A stretch of 64,000 nt of DNA from NCBI GenBank assembly GCA_037957365.1, contig JARHVA010004231.1, positions 788,001-852,000 on the forward strand, in the 5' to 3' direction. Origin of the DNA: Torreya grandis. Lineage: Eukaryota > Streptophyta > Pinopsida > Cupressales > Taxaceae. Position 1 is the stretch's first letter, and every line of letters starts with the position of its first letter. Positions 1 through 11,145 of this stretch are shown here, one piece after another. Made by a program: the position numbers and the translations under genes. Below the pieces are notes generated by a model, which saw only the letters and a list, made by a program, of their open reading frames with translations, was not told where the DNA came from and ran no database searches.

Positions 1-5
1 CTAGA
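1..5. repeat. Target site duplication, left copy (CTAGA)
   Basis: CTAGA occupies the first five bases, immediately before the TG that opens the left LTR, and recurs at 10087-10091 immediately after the right LTR similarity ends. Five-base duplications are normal for copia elements. The call is uncertain because the right LTR lacks a canonical CA end there. Confidence 0.6.
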
Positions 6-2357
6 TGTTGACCACCTATTTACTAAGAGGGGGGATGAATTAGTAGATCTCGAAAATGAATTTCTTATGACTTTCAAGATGAATTTTAACATATTTAATC
101 TTAAAAAAATAAATTAAATATATCACATGCCTAAAATCACAACACACAACACTAGATTTATACATGGAAACCCAAAGGGAAAAACCACAGTGAGAATGTT
201 GCTAGAAGCTACTATTCTAATCTAGCCTCACAAAGTTTATCTCACTGACTAAACCTCACTACTTACATTTAAGGACACCCATCCCAAGGAGACACCAATC
301 CCTTATTTTAAAAGAACCAACTCTAAGGAAGCACCCACTCCCTATCCTAAGCACCAACCTAGCTTAATTTGATGGTACCAACCAATCAGACATTTACACT
401 TCAAATTCATGAATTAGATTCACACTAGAATCCAGTCTATGTTCTTTGTTGCATGTCTATTCTGCAACTACTCATTTCTCATTCAATACACTCTTGTGTG
501 ATCTTCACTCTTTCTACACCTTTTCTCTATGTCTAAATTTATTTGTCTGACACTGTGGTATTCTATAATTTGACCATTATTCCTTTATGTTCAAATGAGT
601 CTCATATTTCTACATCTACAGATCAACTCCTCTCGACTCCTCTCATTCCAAAAATGAATAATGACTACTTTTATTCCCTAATATTCATCACTTTGGAATT
701 TTTCATCAATCAAAACTTAGATGAGTCTCTTTAATTTATACATTTTTCATTCATTGCTTGTCTCTTCTCATTCCAAGAAAATGACTATTTGACTTCTATT
801 CTCTAAGCCTCTTTAAATTATGCCCTTGTCACATCAATTACCACACTCATAAAATTATAAAATAGTTTTATTTTGATTTTTTCTATTTATATCCTTCAAC
901 CATCTCACCAGATTATTGTAACTAACTCATTTCGATAGTTCATTTATTTTCATTCCAAATTTGAAACGTGTCCATCAATTTTTCCATGTGAGCTCCATAT
1001 GCCATTCAATCTCTGAAGATGTATGATATCTATATTGGCTTGGTCATTAAAATTTGGCATGTTGGCCTCATCTCATTTTCTTTGGCATTCCTATATTACT
1101 TTTACTCCTTTGATCTTTTTAGACTTGCTCAAACTTTAACTCATTTTGATCTGTCGACACTTTTGAAAAATCCCTATGAGACTCCACACTTATCCTTCAA
1201 AAATGTTATAAGTGACCTATATTTATTATAAAGTATCCTTTGAAAACTTTGTAAGATTTAATTCCATCTAAAACTATCCTTTGGGAACTTTGTAAGTGTC
1301 CTCTCCATCTAAAAGTATCCTTCAAGAATTTTGTAAGTGTCCACCTGCCTTAGACAAATTCTCCAAAATAATTCATCAATGTCCTTCTTCTGAAGGTGTC
1401 CTTTGGGACTTCTATAAGTGACCTATTCAAAAAATTTATTTGGATCACATGCCCTTCAGAGCTTTAGTAATGTACCTTTCAAAAATTATGTTTGGGTCAC
1501 ATGCCCTTCAAAAAAAATTAAAATTACCATTCAATATTTTTGTTTGGGTCACATCCCCTTTGGAACTTTGGAAAATTACCCTTCAATATTTTTTTTTGGG
1601 TCACATTCCCCTTAGAAATTTGGTAAAATACCCTTTGAAAACTTTAAATAGTTCACTTACCCTTCAACATTTTGAAAATATCCCTTCAAAACTTTTGTAA
1701 AGAACCCTTCAGAAACTTTGAATGGTTCACTTAACCTTTAGCATATTTGAAAATATCCCTTCAAAAAATTTGAATATTTCACTTACCCTTCAACATTTTG
1801 AAAATATCCATTCAAAACTTTTGTTTGAGTCAATTTTTCTGACAAAGACTTAACCATTTTTATAAAAGAATTCCAAGTTGTACTCATTTCCCTCAAAAAC
1901 TTTATTGTGGACATTTTGTTTGACAAAGTCTAAACCATTTTCATAAAATAATTCATCAAATCACTTTCTTTGAAAGAATTCCCCAGATAAATGCAAAGGT
2001 ACAAAATCAAATAATTAAGGAAACTTAGTAGACTTTTAGCTGAGGAAAAACCTTATGCATTTGTAACATTTTCTCTACTCATCCTTACAACTTAAAATAT
2101 AGACCACAAAGAGATATATGCAAATGTTGTTAACACACATCTATGTACTTAGCCATATCTATCAAGATAACCTTGTGAGCAATGACATTCATATGACTAT
2201 TCTTGTATTTTCATAGTCATTCAAAGTACACACACAACTCCATGGAGCTCTAAAACAATTATATTCAACTCAACACCTTTGTCATTAATGCTTGAAAGTA
2301 TATTCTTCATTTGAAATCAATGACAAACCTTCATACATCAATGAATATGTCCAAAAA
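6..2357 (-). repeat. Copia 3' LTR (left copy)
   Basis: This long terminal repeat aligns over its length with 7782-10086. It begins on the plus strand with TGTTGA. Shared blocks include the GGGGGGATGAAT or GGGGGGTGAAT box near the start, the TCACATGC..AAAATCACAACAC segment near 130, and the ATGAATATGTCC block near 2341. The left copy may continue to CA at 2426, next to a purine tract (minus strand), in which case the right copy has lost its last 69 bp. Its middle is packed with degenerate short repeats, listed separately. Confidence 0.9.
1225..1975. repeat. Degenerate short tandem repeats inside the copia LTR (left)
   Basis: A phrase close to CCCTTCAAAACTTTG, with variants such as CCTTTGGGAACTTTG and CCTTCAACATTTTG, returns many times with spacers such as TGGGTCACATG and GGTTCACTTA. 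Spacing is irregular, roughly 20-60 bp. The block ends in longer phrases containing TTCTNTGAAAGAATTC. The equivalent block is in the other LTR, so it predates insertion. Confidence 0.75.
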
Positions 2358-2426
2358 TATGCCCTTATATCATTAATGTAAAAAACATCCTCTACAAAGT
2401 AGAACAATCTCTATTTTGCACTTGCA

Positions 2427-2450
2427 TCTTGCTCCTTTCTCCCCCTTTAA
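2427..2450 (-). other. Candidate polypurine tract of the copia element
   Basis: The minus strand reads AAAGGGGGAGAAAGGAGC here, downstream of the RNase H remnant and just before the 3' LTR in element direction. Such tracts prime plus-strand DNA synthesis. If this is the working tract, the LTR should start at 2426 rather than 2357. Confidence 0.55.
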
Positions 2451-2689
2451 CTTTAATGACAAAGCATCTCTATCATAATATGTCAACAATCTTCTCCTTT
2501 CTTGGTATCTTAGTTATTCTCATCCTTGGACTTTATAGGCTAGAATACTTTGTGATGAACTCCCCTTTAGGTAATAGCACATTTTCCTAAACTTCTTCTT
2601 CCAGGAGTTAGAGATTCTAATTTTATACTCCACATGGAGACATACCTAATCACTATGAACTAGTGATGTGGTGTAGGAGCTACCACTCC

Positions 2690-3310
2690 CAACCATTATC
2701 TCAGATATTCAAATTGGTTCTTAGGTAAAAGGTTTAGTGAATATGTCTACAATTTAATCTTTAGTTGGAACATATTCTATTGTGATCTCTTGATCACCAA
2801 CCTTCTCTCTCAAAAAGTGATAATTGATTTATATGTGCTTTGTTTTGGAGTGCATCACTAGATTCTTGGATATATTTATAGCACTTAAATTGTCACATAG
2901 AATGAGAATTGGTCCTTTGAAATCCACTTCAATGTCTTTTAGTGACTACTTAATCCACAACACTCAAGTGCAACATGGCATGCTAAAACAATTTTGCTTC
3001 TACTGTAAATAGTGTAATTGACTCTTGTTTTCTACTTAGCCATGAAACAAGTCTTTTACCAAGGAAGAATGCACCACCACTAGTACTTCTATCATTTCTG
3101 CTTCCTACCCAATCAGCATCTATGTATGCTATCAAAGTGAAATCATAACTTGAAAGATACCATAAGCCATAGTCTACTATGTTTTTGATATATCTAAAGA
3201 TTCTTTTTACTACATATACATGTGTTTATTTTGGTGTAGCCTAGAATCTAACAACCATGCATATATCTTGCATGATGTCTAGTCTTGATGCAGTGAGATA
3301 TAGTAAACTA
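2690..3310 (-). pseudogene. Copia RNase H remnant and pol C-terminus
   Basis: This is the C-terminal end of the copia polyprotein, which degrades the RNA of the RNA-DNA hybrid during reverse transcription. On the minus strand near 3035-3115 it reads ADWVGSRNDRSTSGGAFFLG followed by KRLVSW, a near-perfect copia RNase H signature. The following QESITL precedes the usual TVEAE segment. Further on, at 2721-2750, VDIFTKPL marks the conserved polyprotein C-terminus. A stop in place of an expected residue breaks the frame between these blocks. The order RT, RNase H, purine tract, LTR is as expected. Confidence 0.88.
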
Positions 3311-3329
3311 CCAATCATAGACCTATACA

Positions 3330-4330
3330 TGTATGATTCACTTTAGGAGATTCATCACCTTTGCTCAGTTTACATCTAGTGTCATGGTAGTGCTAACTAG
3401 TCTATTATACTCCATACCAAATTTATTGAGCATCTCATTTGCATACTTGGTCTCGGATATGAATATCCCTTCTTTGGATTGTGCAACCTGTATACCAAGA
3501 AAAAATGAAAGTTATCCTAGTATGGACATTTTAAAATCCTTTTGCATATGATTTGAAAATTCTTTGCACATATTATTGTTTCTACCACCAAAAATGATGT
3601 CATAAAAATAAATAACTATGATCAACCTATGTCCATTTTTAGACTTAATATAGAAGTTACTATCTTCACATCTTTTGATAAATCTTTGTTTTTGTAAATA
3701 TTGATCCATCCTTGAATAAAATGCTCTAGGTGCCTATTTTAGACCATATAGTGCTTTCTTTAGTTTGCACACATAGTCTTCTTTATCTGTCAGCTGAAAA
3801 CCCTTAGGTTATTCAATATAGACTTCTTCTTCTAAGGTTCCATTCAGGAAAGATGACTTAACATCCATTTGATAGAATTTAAAATTATTAAATATTGAGA
3901 ATGATAAAAACATTTTGATGTATTCCAATCTTTCCATTGGGTAAAATGTGTCCTCAAAGTATATTCCTTCTACCTAAGCATATCCTTTGCAAACAAGTCT
4001 AGCTTTGTTTATCACAATAGCTCCATCTTCATTCAACTTATTTTTAGAGACCTATTTTGTGCCTATGACATTCTTGTCTGTGGGTCTTGGAACTAGCTAC
4101 TAGGTTTTATTCTTTTCTATTTGACTTAGTTCCTCATCCATGGCCTTTTGCCAATTCTCATCTTTGCTTACCTCATCATATATTTTGGGTTCAATTTCAA
4201 ATAGTAAAGTAAAGCTTACTTTTTATTTGCTCATTTTTTCCCTTCTCATTTGGAATACTTCATTCATGTTTCTAATGATTTGCTCCTAAGGATGATCTTT
4301 TTGAACAAACCTTAAGGGTGTTTTTTAGTC
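3330..4330 (-). pseudogene. Copia reverse transcriptase remnant (RVT_2)
   Basis: This is the copia-type reverse transcriptase, which copies element RNA into DNA. In minus-strand order, 3803-3870 reads QMDVKSSFLNGTLEEEVYIE, the first catalytic-aspartate block of the family. It is followed near 3712-3770 by KKALYGLK, a stop where Gln is usual, then APRAFYSRMDQYL. The second catalytic block, normally YVDD-IIFGG, reads YFYDIIFGG near 3595-3620, so one active-site aspartate is lost. In-frame stops are present (for example after VYIE and after YGLK), both where Gln is usual. The polymerase is dead but easily assigned. Confidence 0.92.
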
Positions 4331-4479
4331 CTCTTTATCTATTATTCATCACCTAATATTTCATCCTTAGCTTATTCTTTTAGTTCCTCAATTCTAATCT
4401 CCTTTACAAGTTTAGTTTCTTCTTTGTGGATGTCTTCAACTTTAACATGGATGATCTCCACTAGATTATGCATTATTTT

Positions 4480-5260
4480 GTTGTAAAAAACATAGGCTTT
4501 TCTATGAGTGGAATAACCAAAGAATATTCTCTCATCACATCTTGACTCAAAACTACCTAACTTTTTCTCCTTCCTTCAAATGTAGCATTTGCTTCCAAAC
4601 ACTCTAAAATACTTGAATGAAGTAGGTTTTCCATATCATAATTCATATAGAGTCTTGTCACTATTTACTCTCAATTAGACTTTGGTCAAGATGTATACTA
4701 TTATCTGGACTACTTCTCTCCAATAAACATTTAACAAGTTGGCTTCTTTTAACATTGTTCTAGCCATATCCTTGACAGTCATGTTCTTCCTTTCAAAAAC
4801 TCCATTTTTTTTGGAGTTCTTATAGTAGAGTAGTGTCTCTTAATTCCAATCTTTTCATATTAGTCTATGAATTCATTTGAAGTGAATTCACCAACTTCAT
4901 CAAATTTGATGCACTTGATCTTTCTTCCAATTTCATTTTCAACCATGGCTCTCAAGATCTTGAATATTTCAAAGGCTTGAGACTTTTCCTTTAAGAAGGT
5001 TACCCATGTAGTTCTAGTGTAGTCATGTATGAACAACATGAAATAATACACTCCTTTGGAACCTCTTGTCTTGGTTGGTCCAAAAGATCAGTATGAACTA
5101 TTTGTAGAGGTTTTGTAGTTGCATACTCTTTAGTTTAGAATGAGTCCCTAGTCTATTTACCAAGCTAACATTCTCTACACATTGTGTCTATAGTCCTGAT
5201 TATCTTAGGCATGTGTCTTACACACTTGTTAAAACTTATTTTGACTAAATTGTAAAAGTT
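4480..5260 (-). pseudogene. Copia integrase core remnant
   Basis: This is the retroviral-type integrase core (rve), which inserts the DNA copy into the genome. The longest open piece, 4860-5051, contains FIHDYTRTTWVTFLK, matching the family's DDYSR-TWV block, and IKFDEVGEFTSNEF, matching the SDNGGE-TSNEF block with its catalytic aspartate kept and the double Gly altered. Upstream frames (5060-5250) carry the zinc-binding and linker region in pieces. Downstream pieces to about 4480 match the stretch where copia integrase leads into RT. Stops and shifts break it throughout. Confidence 0.85.
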
Positions 5261-5289
5261 AACATGACCCATCCTTTTGTGCCATAACT

Positions 5290-5640
5290 AGCTCTCATTA
5301 ATATTTTCCATGAGATAATTTGTATCATTTACCTTAATTAGATTATATATGTTACTCTTAGTCCTTTTTCCTTATGTAATAGTTTTTATAAACCTTCTTA
5401 ATTCACAACCTTCAACATCAAATATGAATTTATAACCATTGTCACACATCTGAATAACACTTAATAGATTATGTTTTAGTCCTTTAACATAAACAACATC
5501 ATGTGTAGGGAGCTTGCCATCAATGTGCAAGGTTTCTTTGCCTCTAATTTTTACTACAGTATTGTCTCCCAAGTTGGTAGTCCCTTCCTTGCATCAGCTC
5601 AACTTGGTAAATTTAATCTTGTCATCAATCATATGCTTTG
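5290..5640 (-). pseudogene. Copia GAG-pre-integrase segment
   Basis: The minus strand at 5372-5572 gives a 66-codon open piece with GDNTVVKIRGKETLHIDGKL and VVYVKGLKHNLLSVIQMCDN. This is the conserved stretch between protease and integrase in copia polyproteins; the usual form ends LKHNLLSVSQ. The aspartic protease should lie just upstream, near 5600-5700, but I cannot see a clean active site there. Confidence 0.85.
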
Positions 5641-5690
5641 ACCCATCTATTTTTCTCTTTAGCATGCCATGTTGTTTGGGTAATCATAGA

Positions 5691-6026
5691 CTACTTTTTA
5701 TTTTTCCATATCTCCTTGGGTTTCTTGATTTTAATTTTCTTTGTTATGTCATTGATTTGTGAGCCTTTGTTCACTTTAGGAGTCTCAACCCCTTCTGCAT
5801 TGTTAGAATTTGATTTAACAAGTTTTGTTCTACAATGTTTTTCTATATGCCCAAAATTATTATAGTTGTAGAATAAAACATCTAGATCTAGTGGAGGGGA
5901 AAATGAATTCTTACTTAAGAAATTTATCCTTCTCTTAGGTACAATCTTACAATCAATTGATTTATGACCAAATTGATTACAACTATAAAAATTACCATAA
6001 AATGATGAAGAATACTTAGTTATCAC
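5691..6026 (-). pseudogene. Copia gag C-terminal part with two broken zinc knuckles
   Basis: A 111-codon open piece holds two decayed CX2CX4HX4C knuckles. One (about 5941-5993) reads FYSCNQFGHKSIDC, with the first Cys replaced by Phe. The other (about 5831-5872) reads FYNYNNFGHIEKHC, with the first two Cys replaced by Phe and Tyr. Single base changes from TGT explain each loss. The knuckles bind element RNA in the nucleocapsid. Together with the intact knuckle at 6719-6991 this makes three, an arrangement seen in SIRE-like gag proteins. Confidence 0.75.
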
Positions 6027-6190
6027 TTTCCTTTGGGGATATAAAAGAGGTTTCCTTAACTCTGTCTTCTTTATGTTCCTTGATGTTATGTTGTTTTTTG
6101 TAGAAACAACCTTGGTCTTTATAGGAACAAAGTTATTATTTTTCTTCTTCTCTTAGGAATGTGATTTTCTTCTTTTTTATTTCTTGATTT

Positions 6191-6660
6191 TTATACTACC
6201 TTGAAGTTTTCATATAGATTCCCAATTATACTCAACATGGGACTCTTGCCTTTCTCATACCAAAGACCTGATTTTTCTTTGAGGGGATTTTGTGAGTTGA
6301 TCATCTCATCTAGTATTACAGATCCTCCTTTCATTTTTAATCCTTTATCAATTTGTTCTTTGGCCTTTATAAGCTTTTCCCTTAGGTCCATAATTTCTTC
6401 CTCCATCTTCAAGCACTCTAAGAATTTTGATTGCAAATTAGTTTTAACCACATCCTCTATCCTCTTTGCCTCCTCAACTTGGGTTTTCAAACTCACTATC
6501 ATTTGATCTGATTCCTCATTTATTTTATTAAATTTTTCAAACCCCTTTTGACTAAGCTTCTATTATTTAGAATTTTCTTTTCTAAGCTTGTCAATTTATT
6601 TTAAAGCATAGATGAGTTTACATTCCAGATTTACTTCTCCTTCTTATTCATCATCATCTA
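6191..6660 (-). pseudogene. Copia gag coiled-coil segment
   Basis: The 103-codon open piece 6191-6502 is rich in Glu, Lys and Leu with heptad-like spacing (for example KFLECLKMEEEIMDLREKL), so it probably forms a coiled coil. It lies between the first knuckle and the two C-terminal knuckles of gag. An assembly role in the virus-like particle is inferred from position only. The opposite strand is also open here, but that is a shadow. Confidence 0.65.
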
Positions 6661-6718
6661 AGTCCTCTTCTTCTTGGCATAAAGAAGTTGATTCATAATT
6701 CATGAATATAACTTTATT

Positions 6719-6991
6719 TTATTTGGCCATAAAAGCACTATCATGATCATCACTTGAACTATTGATGTCATCAACTGAGTCACTATCTTCTTTTGAGTAT
6801 AGCCCCATTTTAGACTTAAAGAAGCTTTTCTTCTTCTTGGGATAATAGCATTTTTTATTTTGACTTTTCTTAGCTAAATCAGAGTCATCCTTCCTTTTAT
6901 GTGGACATTGAGTAGCAAAATGACCTATATTTCCACAATTAAAACATTTGAATGGTAACTTACCTTTATATTTGTCTGATCCCTTCTTCAA
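6719..6991 (-). pseudogene. Copia gag nucleocapsid with intact zinc knuckle
   Basis: The 90-codon open piece contains CFNCGNIGHFATQC, a complete CCHC zinc knuckle. A Lys-rich stretch follows (KKKKSFFKSK), then an acidic Ser/Asp tail (DSDSVDDINSSSDDHD). Basic and acidic blocks after the knuckle are usual in copia gag proteins. It follows the N-terminal gag domain at 7064-7727 in the same direction. Confidence 0.88.
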
Positions 6992-7063
6992 ATTTTTGAT
7001 GAAATTGGCCTCTACATCATCAACCTCCTCATATTCAGAATTAGAAGCTTCTTCTTCTTTTAC

Positions 7064-7727
7064 CTACTTAGAATCTTTGAAAGAAGCTTCTCTCTTGGAT
7101 GACTCTGCATCTCCCAGCCTCATCTCATATGAATTGAAAGTTCTATATAACACATCTACTATGAACTTGTTCAGATCTCTTGCTTCTTCAATGGCAAAAA
7201 TTTTAGAATCATACTTTGTTGTTAGAGATCTTACAACCTTTTTGATAATGACTAATTCATCCATTGTCTCTCCAAGTCCTCTGATTTAATTTACAATCTC
7301 ATCTACCCTAAGGAGGTAGTATATAATCTTCTCTTCCTCACTCATTTTGAGGCTTTCAAACTGTATGTGTTTGAAGCTTGGATTGTTTTACTCTATCATC
7401 TCCTTCATATATACTCTTTAATTTGACCCATATGTCCTTTGCACTTTGAAAATTCATGACTTTGACAAACTCATTATTTGACAATCCAAAAACAATAACA
7501 TTCTTTGCTTTGACATTGTTTTCATAGGCCTTCTTCATTTCTTGATCAGTAGGAGAAATAGTAAGGGGTATGTATCCATTCTTAATGGACATCCAGACAT
7601 CAAACCCCAAGGAGGCCAAATATTCTTTCATCCTTATGATCCAAAAGGCATAGTTAGACCCATAAAACAAAGGTGCCTTATTTGATGAAGTTCCTTCATA
7701 ACTATTCCTTTTTTGTTCAAACTCCAA
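7064..7727 (-). pseudogene. Copia gag N-terminal domain (UBN2/DUF4219 type)
   Basis: The polyprotein starts with ATG at 7727, about 40 bases after the primer site. It reads APLFYGSNYAFWIIRMKEYL near the N-terminus, the typical plant copia gag opening, then DVWMSIKNGY. The second open piece (7064-7264) continues with VRSLTTKYDSKIFAIEEARDL, matching the usual LRSLP..F-K-AIEEA block of the UBN2 domain. At least one frameshift or stop separates the pieces near 7300. Gag would form the cytoplasmic particle in which reverse transcription occurs. Confidence 0.9.
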
Positions 7728-7766
7728 ATTAACCTAAGTTGATTAAACTTCTCTTTTGGAACTCTT

Positions 7767-7779
7767 GGCTTTGATACCA
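7767..7779 (-). other. Primer binding site, tRNA-Met type
   Basis: The minus strand reads TGGTATCAAAGCC, two bases inside the 5' LTR. It differs by one base from TGGTATCAGAGCC, the primer site complementary to initiator tRNA-Met used by most plant copia elements. It fixes element direction and the inner edge of the 5' LTR at 7782. Confidence 0.9.
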
Positions 7780-7781
7780 AT

Positions 7782-10086
7782 TGTTGAACACACCTATCTA
7801 ATGAGAGGGGGGTGAATCAATAAATCTCAAAAATGAAATTATTATAACTTTTAAGATGAATTTTAAACATATGTAATATTAAACAAATAAATGAAAGATA
7901 TCACATGCACAAAATCACAACACACAACACTAGATTTATATATGGAAAACCAAAGGGAAAAACCATGGTGAGAATGTTTTTAGAAGCTATTGTTCTAATC
8001 CAACCTCATAAAGTTTATCTCACTCACTGGTTACATATAAAGACACCCATCCCAAGGAGACACCGATCCCCTATTTTAAGAAAACCAACTCTAAGGAAGC
8101 ACCCACTCCCTATACTAAGCACCAACCTAGATGAATTTGATGGCACCAACCAATTATACATTTACACTTCAAATTCATGAATTATATTCATAAAATAATC
8201 CAATTCTTTGTTATTTTTTGCATGTCTAATCTACAACTACTAATTTCTCATTCAACACACTCTTGTGTGATCTTCACTCTTCTTACACCCTTTCTCTATG
8301 TCTAAATTTATTTTTTTGACACTTTGGTATTCTCCAATTTAACCATTACTCCTCTATGCTTAGATGAGTCTCATAGTTTTGCATCTATAGCTTGACTCAT
8401 CTCATTCCAAAAATGAAAATTGAATGTTTTTCTTCCCTAATCTTCATCACTTTGGAATTTTTCATCAATCAAAACTTAGATGAGTCTCTTTACTTTATAC
8501 ATTTTTTCATTCATTTCTTGTCTCTTCTCATTCCAAACAAATGAATATTTGATTTCCATTCTCTGAGCCTCTTTGAATTTTGCCCTTGTTGCATCAATTA
8601 CCACACTTGTAAAATTATAAAAATAGTTTTAGTTCAACTGTTGTTATTTATATTCTTCAATCATCTCACTAGATTCTTGTAACTAACTCACTTTAATTGT
8701 TCTTTATTTATTTTTATTCTAAATTTGAAACATGTCCATTAATCTTTCCATCCAAGCTCTACATGCCATTCAATCTCTAAAGATGCATGATATTTATATT
8801 GTCTTGATCATTAAAATTTTGCATGTTGACCTCATCTAATTTTCATCATCATTCCTATATTGCTTTTTCTCCTTTAATTTATTCAGACTTGCTCAACCTT
8901 TAACTCTCCTTGATCCTTAGACATTTTTGAAAATGCTCTATAAGACTCCACACTTATCCTTTGGAAATGTTGTAAGTGACCTATATTTCTTCTAAAATAT
9001 CCTTTAGAAACTTTTAAAGATTTTGTTCCATCTGAAAGTATCCTTTGGGAGATTTTTAGGTGTCCTCTCCATCTGAAGTTATCCTTCAAGAATTTTGTAA
9101 GTGTCCACCTACCTTAGACAAATTCTATAAAAGAATTCATCAATGCCCTTCTTTTGAAAGTGTCCTTCAAGAATTATATAAGTGACATATTAATAAATTT
9201 TGATTGGATCACATGCCCTTCAAAGATTTATCAAATTACCTTTTAGAATTTTTATCTAGGTCACATGCCTTTTGGAACTTTGGCAAAGTACCCTTCAATT
9301 TTTTTTTTAGGGTCACATGCCCTTCGAAACTTTGACAAAGTACCCTTCAAGATTTTTGTTTGGGTCACATTCCCTTCAAAAATTTGGTAAAATACCCTTC
9401 AAAAACTTTGAACATTTCACTTACCCTTCAAAATTTTGAAAATATCCCTGCAGAACTTCTATAAGATACCCTTCAAAAACCTTGAATGATTCAGTTACCC
9501 TTCAAAATTTTGAAAAGATCAATTTGGAAATTTTATTTGGGATAATTTTTTTGATAAATACTTATCCATTTTTTTGAAAGAATTCACTAAACCACTTTCT
9601 CTAAAAGAATTCTAAATTGCACTAATTTCCTTTGGAAACTTTGTTGCAAACATTTTATCCAACAAATTCTAAACCATTTTCCTCAAATAATTCACTGAAC
9701 CACTTTCTCTGAAAGAATTCCCTAGACAAATGCAAAGGTACAAAATTGACTAAGGAAACTTAGTAGACTTTTAGTTGAGGAAAAACCTTATGCATTTGTA
9801 ACATTTATCTACTCATCCTTATGACTTAGAACATACACCACAAAGAGATATATGAAAGTGTTGTCAACATCCACCTATGTACTTATCCATATCTATCAAG
9901 ATAACCATGTGACTAAAGACATATGACTATTCTTATATTTTCATAATCAATCAAAATACACACACAACTCCATGAAGCTCTACAACAAGTCTGTTCAACT
10001 CAAAACCTTTGTCATTAATGATTTAAATTACATTATTCATTTGAAATCAATGAAAAACCTTCATACATCAATGAATATGTCCAAAA
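7782..10086 (-). repeat. Copia 5' LTR (right copy)
   Basis: This is the direct repeat of 6-2357. The plus strand opens TGTTGAACACACC next to the primer site. It would have carried the promoter and start of element RNA; I cannot place a convincing TATA box. Similarity to the left copy stops at 10086, and CTAGA follows. Confidence 0.9.
8925..9725. repeat. Degenerate short tandem repeats inside the copia LTR (right)
   Basis: This is the same block as 1225-1975: recurring CCCTTCAAAAACTTTG-like phrases joined by GGGTCACATGCC and TTCACTTACC spacers. Copy order is broadly conserved between the two LTRs. Confidence 0.72.
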
Positions 10087-10091
10087 CTAGA
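10087..10091. repeat. Target site duplication, right copy (CTAGA)
   Basis: This matches bases 1-5. Similarity between the two LTRs ends in GTCCAAAA at 10086, and CTAGA follows at once. If the LTR truly extends about 69 bp further, as a purine tract near 2430 hints, this match would be coincidental. Confidence 0.55.
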
Positions 10092-10692
10092 GTTGCTTTT
10101 ACAAGTTTAATTATGCACAAGTTAGAGCGACATAAAAACTAGTGGTCAAATCCAATCTGAATTTCCCCTAGTATTTATGTTCATTATTCATGTTTAGGTT
10201 TGATTTAATATATTATAAATTTCATTCTCAAGAGCTAATTAAACAACATATTTTTAAAAGTCTATGTGAAAAACGTTTATTTAAAAGTTACTATCAAGGT
10301 TTAACTACAAAGATACCAAATTAATTCAAGGTAAAATTAAAAATTCAAAATGTTTCCCACTTGACTCATCTTGTGGTCGATTAAATATCCACCATAAGAT
10401 TTAAAAGCCCCTAAACCCTAGGATCCAATCTTTCAATAGGTTTCTTTGATTTTATTTAAGGTTTAGTTAAAAGTCAACTTATTATTTTTATTTTCATTTT
10501 CTTGCTTTCATTTTGTAGGCTAGATAGTTTGGGAAGAAGAAGCTCAAGGAGAAGGCATAGTGAGTTTATGGCCATTTTCATTTTGAGTGTATATTCTCAT
10601 TATATTTAATACATTTGAATATAAAAAAAATGTTTCCTTTTTATATAATTTTTTTATTGTTTTTCCAACAATAAAACAAACTCTCTCTCACT

Positions 10693-10695
<3 letters not shown>

Positions 10696-10726
<31 letters not shown>
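10696..10726. repeat. (TA)n microsatellite
   Basis: This is an uninterrupted TA run of about 15 units, just after a short CT-rich run at 10681-10694. Confidence 0.95.
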
Positions 10727-10729
<3 letters not shown>

Positions 10730-11036
10730 ATTTTAATTGTATATATATAAATAATAAAATGAAAAAATAATATAAATAATCCAATCATATTTTAATTTTA
10801 CACACACACGCACACTATTATTATATAAAACAAAAGGTATCAAGAAATAAAATATGTATCCATCACCCACACATTTGGGAGTGTCTACCTACCCATCCAT
10901 CATCCCTTCTTATTATAAGAGGGTCTGGAGGGAGTTGGTAGGGCTGATCCCTCCCACTTGATGTAACACAACTATCCCATCTCACCTTCCCTTGGGGAAA
11001 GGGATGGTGTGGGATGCCTCCCCCCAGTTCCTTATA

Positions 11037-11145
<109 letters not shown>

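Larger units (their letters stand above)
6..10086 (-). mobile_element. Ty1/copia LTR retrotransposon, SIRE-like, decayed
   Basis: This is a nearly full-length copia element read on the minus strand, so its 5' LTR is at the right. Two 2.3-kb direct repeats flank an internal region of about 5.4 kb. Reading right to left, the internal region shows a tRNA-Met-type primer site, a UBN2-type gag start, zinc knuckles, the GAG-pre-integrase segment, integrase core, copia reverse transcriptase and RNase H. Integrase before RT defines Ty1/copia. The gag start, several knuckles and long LTRs fit the SIRE/Maximus lineage, which is an inference. All frames are broken by stops and shifts, so it cannot be autonomous. 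In one 60-bp stretch (121-180 versus 7901-7960) the LTRs differ at 4 positions, so the insertion is old. CTAGA lies directly outside both ends. Confidence 0.93.

Noticed and set aside
1225..1975. Regularly spaced repeats resembling a CRISPR array
   Set aside because: Repeats are degenerate, spacing is irregular, the block lies inside a plant LTR, and the context is eukaryotic.
5514..5865. Plus-strand open frames across the copia region
   Set aside because: They lie antisense to recognisable copia gag-pol text and have no motif of their own.
6201..7289. Plus-strand open frames opposite gag
   Set aside because: Shadows of the Lys/Glu-rich gag frame on the minus strand.
10420..10432. Telomere-like AAACCCTA words (also near 38474 and 54921)
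   Set aside because: Only single copies occur; no interstitial telomeric array is present.
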